From: Branchinecta lynchi
Taxonomy: Eukaryota; Arthropoda; Branchiopoda; Anostraca; Branchinectidae
Reading direction: 5' to 3'
Assembly (NCBI GenBank): GCA_023053575.1
Contig: JAKZAP010000021.1
Location: 17,360,212-17,424,211, forward strand
DNA length: 64,000 bases
A program made the translations under genes and the position numbers. The notes below the pieces were generated by a model that was given only the letters and a program-made list of their open reading frames with translations, did no database searches and was not told where the DNA came from. Position 1 is the first letter of the stretch. Each line of letters starts with the position of its first letter. Below are positions 42,890 through 51,320 of the stretch, piece by piece.

Positions 42890-44585
42890 AATGCATCAGT
42901 TGAGATTATTCCTTTGATGTAATTTCGTATTTTAAGTTCACATATTTGGCTTTTCATTTTAGCCTTCGCTAAACAGCGAAGCTTCCAACGACTGTACCAA
43001 GAACAAGTTAAACTAAGCGCCGCATGCGAAATTTTTTAAATCTGCCTTTTTTTCCTGAAAAATTTAGCTGTACCTACCATACAAGTTCTAGCTTTTAACG
43101 TGTTTCAGCAAATTTCAATCCTAAAACGCCAAGCTAAATGAAACACTGTTCTTCTAAATAAAGAATACTACAAAATGCGCCGCAGGCGAAATTTTGTGTG
43201 AACTAACTGTAACAACGCATCAATTGAGGTTATTCTTTTCGTATAATTTCGTATTTTAAAGTTCACATATTCGGCTTTTGATTTGAGCTTTCGCTGGAAA
43301 GCGAAGCTTCCAACGACTGTACCAAGGCAAGTTAAACCAAGCGCCTCATGCGAAATTTTTTTAATCTGTTTTTTTGCAGAAAATTCAGCTATAGTACCAT
43401 ACAATTTCCGGCTTTTAACGTGTTTCAAACCCCAAGAATTTCTATCCTAAAAGGAAAACTAAATGATACACCATTCTTCCAAATAGGGAATACTACAAAA
43501 TGCGCCGCAGGCGAAATTTTATGTAAAACTTACTGTAATGCATCAGTTGACATTGTTCCTTTGATGTAAATACATATATTTAATTTCACATATTCGGCTT
43601 TTCGTTTCAACTTTTGCTAAAAAGCGAAGCTTGCAACGACTGTACCCAGAACAAGTTGAATTAAGCAACGCCGGTGAATTTTTTTTTGAATCTGTATTTT
43701 TCCGGAAAAATTTGCGACCGACAAATGTTTACAGAATTTGATTTCTTACGTAAAGACCCGGTGTGCGGACAAGAATACCGACGCCCGACAAAAGCATTCA
43801 GAATTCGATTTCTTCTGTGTTTTGCCCGACAAGATTGTAAAAAACTTTATTTTTTACGCGTAAATAGAAGCCGACGTACCGACGAAACTTGAACTTTCGG
43901 CATGCGCCGATAAAAAGTTACAGACCCGATGTGCCGACGAGAATACCGACGCCCGACAAAACCATCGAGCATTTGATTTGTTCTGTGTTTTGCTCGACTA
44001 GACTGTACAGAACTTGATTCATACGTGTAAAAATTACCCCTTGTGCCAATGAAACTTAAACTTTCTGGGTGCGCCCGACAAAGTTAGCAAAATTTGATTC
44101 GTTACGTATAAATAGAACCCGATGTGCCGACGACTAGACCGACGCCCGACAAAAGCATAAAAAAATATTTCTTCTGGATTTCTTATGTATAAAAAGAACC
44201 CGATGTGCCGACGAACCGAGGCACGACAAAAGCCTGCAGAATTCGATTTCTCCAGTGCTTTGCCTGACAAATGTTTGCAGGATTTCATTTCTTGCGTATA
44301 AAAAGAACCCGATGTGCCGACGAGTCGACCGACAAAAACTTAATTTGTTTTTATTTCTTCTGTATTCCTTCTGTATAAAAAGAACCCGATGTGCCGACGA
44401 GAATACCGAGGCACGACAAAAGCATGCATAATTCAATTTCTTCAGTGTTTTGCCCAACAAACGTTTGCAGGATTTTATTTCTTGCATATATAAACACCCG
44501 ATGTGCCGACGAATCGACCGATGCCTGATAAAAAGCATACAAAATATTATTTTTTCTGTGTTTGCCGGCGCTTCGCGCCGACAAA
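42890..44585. repeat. Two tandem arrays inside the hAT-like element
   Basis: At 42,890-43,700 about three units of ~300 bp share AATGCGCCGCAGGCGAAATT, AGCGAAGCTTCCAACGACTG and TACCAAG. At 43,740-44,585 about seven units of ~110-130 bp share GATGTGCCGACGA, CCGACGCCCGACAAAAGC and TTTCTTCTGTGTTTTGCCC. No coding sequence; frames reading SSAHRVLF are repeat translations. Confidence 0.65.
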
Positions 44586-44741
44586 CAAGTGAACTTTAAA
44601 TAGATAGATAGATAGATAGATAGATAAATCTTTTTATTCGCCAAAAACTTATCGTGGCTAACGCCAAATTTGTTTGGTATAGTCAGTTAATATGTAAGCG
44701 TACTTCAACAGTCATAAATAACATTAAAAATGAATAACATC

Positions 44742-46622
44742 TCAATTTACCTCGTTAAACAACTTCACAAAAGACGGAACAAAACTCTTTTCGAACCTCT
44801 GGAGGTTACATTTAGTTGGCTGCAATTTTTCAACCGCAGTAGCTACCTTGCGAGGGAGCCTTCTCGCCAGCTTTTTAGAAGGAAAAATATTTTTATGGCC
44901 TGGGTGGTTCAGGGATTTTACACCAAACTCCATGCAGAGTTTCAGTCTTCGATCGTGTAGAGAAGTGATTTTAAATTCACGTAGCAACTCTTCATAAGAC
45001 CTCTCGGCCACCTTTGACGCTATGATCAGGGCTCTTTTCTGAATCTTTTCAAGTCTAGCGGTCTGTTCGACCGTAAGGCCAAAATGCCAAACAGGTGCTC
45101 CATATTCTAGGTTTGGTCGGATAAAGGAAACATATATTCGGAACAAGTGTGTAGTGGGTGCCCCATGCCTAGACATGAGCTTTAGCATTTGAAGTCCGGC
45201 ATTCCCTCGCTTTATCATGCTAGTCGTCTGCGCTTCCCATTTTAAATCATTAGTTAGGGTTATCCCTAGGAGTTTAAGTTTTTCCACTTTCAAAGAATCC
45301 GAAATTTCAGGTGAAAAAGTAGGGATGAAAGACTTAAAAAATGAAATTGTCATAGTGCACGATTTACTGTCATTGACAGTCATATTAGATTTCAAAGCTT
45401 GAATTTTTACTTTAGTCACGATATCTTGAACCTGACTCGAATCCTCTCTGTGACAAACTTCAACAGGTGTAAGATCATCCACATACTTCCAACGATTCTC
45501 AAAATCATCCGCTATATCATTAATCATAACTAAAAACAAAATTGGACCTAGAATGGTACCCTGGGGCACGCCACAAAGTACCGCTTCTGGTTCAGAATAA
45601 ACATTACTATACTTTAAAATCTGAGATCTATTTGTTAAAAAACTTTGAATTATTTTTATTACTCTGGTATTAACGTTAAAAATATGATAAAGCTTAGAAA
45701 TTAAAATTTTGTGGTCAATGAGATCGAAACCTTTTTTAAAATCAATTGCTATCAGGTTCAACCATTTACCGGGCTCATCAACATGCTTAAAAATAAAATG
45801 GAGTAGACTGAATAAATAATGGGAAGTTGACGTACATTTTCGGTTTCCATACTGTCGATGATCAAGCAAAGGTTCTATTTCTTTTTTGAGCCAATCAGCA
45901 ACAAAACTTTCATATATTTTGCTGAATAATGGAGTCAGCGTAATTGGCCTTACGCCATCAAAATCCAACTCAGTATCTTTCTTTGGTATTGGTGTGACGT
46001 ACCCTGTTTTCCAAACCTGTGGGTATTCTAAACTACTAGAAATACAATTGAATATATTTGTCAAGGGTTTTACAATTTTATCGGGAAACGCTTTAATTAA
46101 CTGAATAGGAATGTCAATGGGTGTTATGCTTGTTCTTTTCAGCTTTTTCAATTTAGAATAAACTTGATCTTCGCTGATAAGTTTGACATTATTTCCTTCA
46201 GTCGAAAATTCTGCAGTTTCATTTCCATCCAGCGGAGGTAGTGATTGGACAATTTTGGCAATATGGGAATTTAGCTGATTTGCGACGGTTACATCATCAG
46301 AATCTAGATTAAAATCAACAACAGAGGGTGTTTTCCCGCACATTCGCTTGATTTCTTTGTACCATTTGCTACTTTTTGACTCAAATAAGTTATGGATTTT
46401 TTCATTATAATAATCAGCGGCAGCCCTTCTAGTCATCTTTCGGATTTTGTTTCGGAGTTTATTAGCTTGTTCTCTTTTACCATTTCTCAAAAGTTGTATC
46501 TTGTAACGGATTAGATCTTTGATTTCTTGCGTGATAAAGGGACGGTCAGTGTTGCAACGTTTAAACGTTTTTTCGGGAAAAAATTCTTCATATTTTTGTC
46601 GGAGTTTCTCCTGCAGGATACT
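44742..46622 (-). CDS. LINE reverse transcriptase, intact RT and C-terminal region
   Basis: An open frame of about 626 codons (nominal start 46,637 lies across the inversion junction, so the start is artificial). Landmarks in order are WKTGYVTPIPKK, GVRPITLTPLFSKIYESFV, AIDFKKGFDLIDH, CGVPQGTILGPILFLVMIND and the catalytic YVDD at about residue 385 (45,475-45,486). These are followed by LKLLGITLTNDLKWEAQ, RPNLEYGAPVWH and RRLKLCMEF, with the C-terminal SFVPSFVKLFNE. The layout fits CR1/jockey-group LINEs. The RT frame has no stop, so insertion is recent, but the endonuclease is separated and inverted, so the copy is not autonomous. Confidence 0.85.
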   Translation of the reverse strand, partial: SILQEKLRQKYEEFFPEKTFKRCNTDRPFITQEIKDLIRYKIQLLRNGKREQANKLRNKIRKMTRRAAADYYNEKIHNLFESKSSKWYKEIKRMCGKTPSVVDFNLDSDDVTVANQLNSHIAKIVQSLPPLDGNETAEFSTEGNNVKLISEDQVYSKLKKLKRTSITPIDIPIQLIKAFPDKIVKPLTNIFNCISSSLEYPQVWKTGYVTPIPKKDTELDFDGVRPITLTPLFSKIYESFVADWLKKEIEPLLDHRQYGNRKCTSTSHYLFSLLHFIFKHVDEPGKWLNLIAIDFKKGFDLIDHKILISKLYHIFNVNTRVIKIIQSFLTNRSQILKYSNVYSEPEAVLCGVPQGTILGPILFLVMINDIADDFENRWKYVDDLTPVEVCHREDSSQVQDIVTKVKIQALKSNMTVNDSKSCTMTISFFKSFIPTFSPEISDSLKVEKLKLLGITLTNDLKWEAQTTSMIKRGNAGLQMLKLMSRHGAPTTHLFRIYVSFIRPNLEYGAPVWHFGLTVEQTARLEKIQKRALIIASKVAERSYEELLREFKITSLHDRRLKLCMEFGVKSLNHPGHKNIFPSKKLARRLPRKVATAVEKLQPTKCNLQRFEKSFVPSFVKLFNEVN

Positions 46623-46900
46623 TGCTTGCGACAACAAAGGGCAATATTAATCTTGATGTGATTTGCACAAATTTTTCTGAGTATTATGATGAGCCACAAG
46701 ATCTTCCCCCACTTGGCGGAAGTTACCATTACATGTTAAAGTGGTCCCCTCTACCGTCATATAAAATAAAATATGCAATTGAAAATGTGACTTATCGACC
46801 TCTCTCAGACAGTGGTCTTCTTGGTTTTGGAAATTGGATTTCATCGGAGTCTTGGACTGAATCAATGAACGCCATTTCAAGTGATGAAAAAGCAAGTATC
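46622..46900 (+). pseudogene. Inverted LINE endonuclease C-terminus and linker
   Basis: Encodes LDVICTNFSEYYDEPQDLPP and LGGSYHYMLKWSP, which matches the end of an apurinic-like endonuclease domain (normally D.IFTN....P..LPPLG.SDH). The catalytic SDH is changed to SYH here. The frame continues to GFGNWISSESWTESMNAIS, the linker typical before the RT domain. Confidence 0.75.
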
Positions 46901-47101
46901 CTTTGTGTTGCAACGTAATCCTTTGTGTTGCAACGTCCTTTGTGTAAAATAAAATATGCAATTGAAAATGTGACTTATCGACCTCTCTCAGACAGTGGTC
47001 TTCTTGGTTTTGGAAATTGGATTTCGTTGGAGTCTTGGACTGAATCAATGAACGCCATTTCAAGTGATGAAAAAGCAAGTATCCTTTGTGTTGCAACGTA
47101 A
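46762..47101 (+). repeat. Tandem duplication of 183 bp
   Basis: TAAAATAAAATATGCAATTG at 46,762 recurs at 46,945 and the following ~150 bases are nearly identical. TCCTTTGTGTTGCAACG units at the end of each copy are further repeated. It arose after the LINE insertion, since it copies LINE linker plus flank. Confidence 0.8.
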
Positions 47102-48889
47102 TCCTTTGTGTTGCAACGTCCTTTGTGTTGCAACGTACTTTCGTCGGGCTTCGCCCGACGAAAGTACTTTCTCAGGACCTTTAGGGGGGGGGGGAGTCCC
47201 CCCCCCTCCCCCCCCCCATAGTGACGCCCCTGCTGATGACCTAGACCAGCAGAACATGCGTCCAAACCACACGCGGGCACGTTTAGGAGAGTTGGACGAG
47301 GGGGGGGGGGGGGACTGAAAATTTGCGGATAGGCTATGCTCTGATTCCAGTCTAACTTGATTAGGACATGTCAGAGATGCGACGTTTATGTTTCTGATTC
47401 GTATTCAGCCACCGTGGGGGGACTCGGAATTCCCGGAAACGTTTTGGCTCGCATTGGCGTCAAACAAGTGGAGCGATTTTAGTGAAACTTGGAATTTAGA
47501 GAGCTCACTTGCCCTAAATGACATATTTTAGGGTTCGAACTGGATCCGACCGCGCTAGGGGGGGATTTAAGGAAGTTCTCAAAAAACGCTCAGATTTAAG
47601 TGAAACTTGATAGGTGGTAAGAGAAAATGCTTCAGATGATCTATTTAGTAGTCCGAAGTTCGAACCAGATTGTCACTTGGTAGGGGACGTAGAAGGGGGG
47701 TACCGGAAACCGTGTGGCATGTGAAAGATCCAAACGATTGGATCTTTAGGGTTGAAGCTTGGAAGGTAGGAAAGTCATTTGCCCTAGGTGATATGAGGCG
47801 ACGGAAATGCTCAGACTTGAGTGAAACTGGATATCATATTTATAGGTCCGAACCGCATTTTTAGATGGCGGGGTATTAGGATTTCTCGTCTACTTTGTAG
47901 GTACCACATACTCGTATCAAGTGCCGTATGGGCCCGTAGCTCTTGTTGTTTTAAGGTGAGATCCTAAGTTGTTTCACCAGAATCGTCCTTCGTTATTTTG
48001 CAGAAGATTTTTTCATCCAAATAAGCTGTTTTTTTTTATCCTATATTGTCCTATATTTTGATGTGAAAAATCCTATATCCTATATATATTTTAGCCTTAG
48101 GTCACTCTCAGGCCTGTCTGTAGCCCTACATTTAGGGGTGGGGGAGGGGGTTCAAATTAAGGGACAAACAAAATATTTTAACAGCTAATGTGATAGTCGA
48201 TTATGGGGTAAGAAGACATGCTGAACACGATGACGAAAACCATTTTCTCGCCGGACAAGTAGTTCGTCCGGAATCCGGCAAAAAACGAAATTTTGGTTAA
48301 AAGTAAAAGTTTTATTTGAATTTTATTAGATGTTTGATTTAGGGGTAAGAAGACATGCTGAACACGACGATGAAAACCATTTTCTCGCCAGACAAGTCGT
48401 TCGTCCGGAATCCGGCAAAAACCGGGAAGTTGGTGAGGGATAGCTCTATGAGACTACTGCGTCATCAGTTCAGACAAAATATGTTTTTAGAATATAAACT
48501 TTTGAAAACCACAATGCATTGACTACAGACGTAAAGCAGGAAGTTCGGTCAGTATCGTCAAAATAGATATGGCTGATAGAGGTATATCTGGACTTGGATT
48601 GGCCTGGCGAAGACTGGATCTGGCGAAGACAAGACCCAGTTGTCTGGGTCAGATACTAGATTTTTGGGATCCCGTCGAAACCTTTGGTCTTGTTATCCTA
48701 TATTGTTGTATATTTTGATGTGAAAAATCCTAAATGCTATATATATTTTAGCCTTAGGTCACTCCCGGGCCTGGGCGTGTAGCATTTGTATTCAGCCAGT
48801 ATCCAGCCTAAAACAAAGATTTCCAAAAAAGTATTTTCTATATAATTATATAAATCCTATATAATATAATTTCCTATATTTCATACGGA

Positions 48890-49101
48890 ATCACCAAGCT
48901 TGAATTCCTTGCCATGTGGTGCGCAGGAAATAGATACCAGTGATACCAACAAGGAAAAACCTTTCGAAGCAGGTTCAAACAGTCGTACACAAATTTTCAG
49001 TTTTGGGCATGTTTCTCCAACGTCTGGTCATGTCCCAACATGCTGGCCTGGTGCTCATGTTTCTGGAGCACCATGTCCAAATGAGGATTTGTGTATGACA
49101 G

Positions 49102-49135
<34 letters not shown>
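48890..49135 (+). other. Open frame followed by A27, possible retrocopy fragment
   Basis: An 80-codon frame (NSLPCGAQEIDTSDTNKEK .. GHVPTCWPGAHVSGAPC .. NEDLCMTG) runs directly into a run of about 27 A (49,105-49,132). Low repeat content and a poly(A)-like end suggest a processed retrocopy fragment, but the source is not recognised. Confidence 0.3.
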
Positions 49136-49137
<2 letters not shown>

Positions 49138-49713
49138 ATAGGTTATAACTCATAACTATTATAAAACACTCAGACTTCTTGACTGTTAGGACTGCTTGGA
49201 AATTTCATTTTAACGTTTCTGCAGCAAAATTCGACGCTACGTAATTTAAGGTCTTTTACCCCACCTGAAGGGTAGCCACTCAGAATCTCCTTTCTGAGTT
49301 CTGGGCTTTAACCACTGGATTAATGTATATGGTTAGGCACCCCCAGAAAAAAACTGTAAGATGCTTTCCAAGTCTGAGCTTGAATACATTTAATTCAGTA
49401 TAGGTATAGGCCAATGGCTGGGTATAGCCTGGATATAGCCACCTATTTAATTGGTTAAACGTGTGATTGTTCTTTTTCCTTTATTTGTTGTTATTTAATT
49501 ATTAGTGCTTAATTGTGGTCTTTGTCACCGGAATAAAATTATTGAATTGAATTGAAATTTTATGTGTCCTATGTTGGTCCATGTCAAGCTTTTGAGACAG
49601 TATTTTTTTCAGCACTATGACTGATTGTGTGTTGTCATTGATGTCAACAGTATAGTCAAGATAGGGTTTGCCCTGCAGTATACAGAAGTTATCCATGCCA
49701 GGTCTATTCTGCC

Positions 49714-49740
49714 ATGGAGCAAGTGGAAAACAGTGTTTTG
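49714..49740 (+). CDS. SIM-protein coding exon 1
   Basis: Nine codons, MEQVENSVL, then donor GTAAGT. Choice rests on the Kozak context, donor and phase match with the next exon; an upstream start is not excluded. Confidence 0.6.
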
Positions 49741-51271
49741 GTAAGTCATTAATAAGCTTTTAGGCATAGCTAAAGAAGTAGCCTACTTAGTTTGATATTG
49801 ATTTTATCATTTAGGTTAACAGAACACCCTAGAACATAGAACGTGTTCCACCCTTCTAACAATAGTTACTATTTCCGTTCCATCCTCACGAAAAGTTACT
49901 ACGCTGACCGTTCCAAGCTTGTCGGAATAGTAACTAATAGTTACCATTTCCGTTCCATCCTCACGAAAAGTTACTACGCTGACCGTTCCAACCTTGTCGG
50001 AATAGTAACTAATAGTTACTATTTGCTTAACATGCTCGGGACCGTAGTAAGCGTAGTAACTACGCATCTCTGTAACGTGATTGGTCGGATTCGCCCCTGG
50101 CGTGAGATCCTGCTGGAAAATAGAAAAATCGTTCCAGCCTTGACGACGAAATGCCAGAATTCGTGACGTCATGCGTAGGAACTACGGTAAGTAGGATGGA
50201 ACACGCTCATAGTTATTAAACCAACAAGTTCTGGTCCACGTCCATTTGCCTATGTAGCACACAAACATATCCCTGTTTCCCAGAGAATCAGCAGTTTGTT
50301 GATGTAGCTTGGTTTTGCTAGTTTCAGGTCCTAGTCTTTCTTTGCTAGTTTTATAGACTTGAATATCGGCAATCACATTAATGGCCCAGTTTTATAGTTT
50401 GCCATGTCCTATTCCCTTTCTTTCATATGAAAGTAGTCCATTGATGGGTCTAGCAGAATTATATTTAACTGTTTATGTATAAGAAATTTGGATATGAACT
50501 CAGCTAAAATACATGTGTCACACTGGAATGAGAATGCTTCCTTGCAACTTACATTTTGTTCAGTTTCCAAAATGATGATTTTTGGGAAGGGACCCGGCCC
50601 CCCAACCCCGCCGTCGAAATTTCTTGCTTGGACTCAGAAATGGCATACCTCCAGTTTGATTCGTATTGCATATGGTCGTATATGTCCAAACAATGATCGC
50701 TACAACCGGAAGGAACTTGGAAGAATTTATAGCGCTCTTTGCACTTTTTACATCTTGTATTGTTCCAGTGTTTATCACATTTTGCAAAAAAAAGACATTA
50801 AAACTTTGAAGGCGTGTTATTTATTATAATCATTGTAAATTTGTATGTACCTTCCACGTTCCTGCCGCAACCACAACTTAGTTCAGAAGTTCGGCGTCCA
50901 AGATGTCATTCGTTCACTAGAGAAAACGTCAGCGTCACTACTATGTACATCTCGTCATCCTGGTCATCGAGTACATGATGTTTTTTATGAATTTTTCAGG
51001 CCCAGTAGAAATTCTGTCTAAATTTTGTGTGTTTACACTGTTATTTTATCTTGTGTTGTTTTTCGTTGTTCTCTTTACTGCAGGTACCCCTCCCTCTCCC
51101 CCCCCCCCCCAGTGTTCAAGTCCAGCTGTGACACATAAATGGACCATCTAGCGTTGATACTCATCAAGTTTCACTCCAATTAGATCATCCTTTTGCAGCT
51201 TACGCATGCCACAAGTTTCCAAATTCCCCATATTGCAACTGCAACAATACAGACATAGAAACTCGACGAGC

Positions 51272-51320
<49 letters not shown>

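Larger units (their letters stand above)
44600..46920 (-). mobile_element. CR1/jockey-like LINE with inverted 5' segment (twin-priming structure)
   Basis: The minus-strand 3' part (44,600-46,622) ends in (TCTA)n. The adjoining 46,622-46,900 is in plus orientation and encodes the upstream endonuclease-to-RT linker. The inverted segment's outer end encodes SSDEKASIL, and the minus-strand ORF begins at its junction with ASILQEKL, so the two pieces are consecutive in the parent protein with about four shared codons. This is the arrangement produced by twin priming. Confidence 0.8.
42735..47232. mobile_element. hAT-like element with perfect 8-bp TSD, 4498 bp
   Basis: Starts CAGGGGCGTCACTAGCC and ends ..CATAGTGACGCCCCTG (inverted match of 14 bases), with G and C runs next to the right end. 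CTGATGAC is duplicated exactly (42,727-42,734 and 47,233-47,240). No transposase is seen. The interior holds two repeat arrays and a LINE with a 5' inversion. Confidence 0.85.
41808..47947. mobile_element. Helitron-like element with internal ~147-bp repeats
   Basis: It begins AGGGCAAGTGCCATATAGCG and ends ..GTAGCTCTTGTT. The uninterrupted target TTTTTTTGTTTTAAGG exists in the sister element at 41,202-41,217, which defines both ends and shows no multi-base TSD. A solo right end is at 61,497-61,608, where GAGCT-CGC-AGCTC can form a hairpin just before the terminal TTGTT. No inverted termini, no TSD and a 3' hairpin fit helitron/helentron-like elements, but no Rep/helicase is present. Net of the nested hAT it is about 1.6 kb. 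Confidence 0.55.
41476..48116. mobile_element. hAT-like element with perfect 8-bp TSD, itself interrupted
   Basis: Starts CAGGGGTGGGAGTGAGACC and ends GGTCACTCTCAGGCCTG. TCTGTAGC is present at 41,468-41,475 and again at 48,117-48,124. Without the insert at 41,808-47,947 the element is about 501 bp. Its flanks are LINE 3' sequence, which is continuous across the insertion when compared with the copy at 34.5 kb. Confidence 0.8.
41311..48694 (-). mobile_element. Reverse-strand copy of the Tx1-like LINE 3' region, split by nested insertions
   Basis: The parts 41,311-41,475 and 48,117-48,694 are the inverse of 33,180-34,730: TAACGTAAGTGGAGGGATAC, CGATAACTCTCGATGG, the 137-bp satellite (about 1.5 units at 48,190-48,440) and GACCCAGTTGTCTGGGTCAG. 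ATCC at both junctions (41,311 and 48,695) may be the TSD. Confidence 0.7.
40171..48773. mobile_element. Outermost hAT-like element of a nested stack
   Basis: The left end CATGGGAGTGAGACCTA and right end TAGGTCACTCCCGGGCCTG are diverged inverted repeats. Left part 40,171-41,310 and right part 48,695-48,773 together give about 1.2 kb of element split by a reverse-strand LINE 3' copy. Flanks GGCATGTTA and GGCGTGTAG may be a worn TSD. The same family, in a shorter form, is nested again inside (41,476-48,116), and pairwise identity of left and right parts supports this assembly. Confidence 0.65.

Noticed and set aside
44034..44644. Minus-strand frames rich in SSAHRVLFI
   Set aside because: They arise from the ~120-bp tandem array in the hAT-like element.
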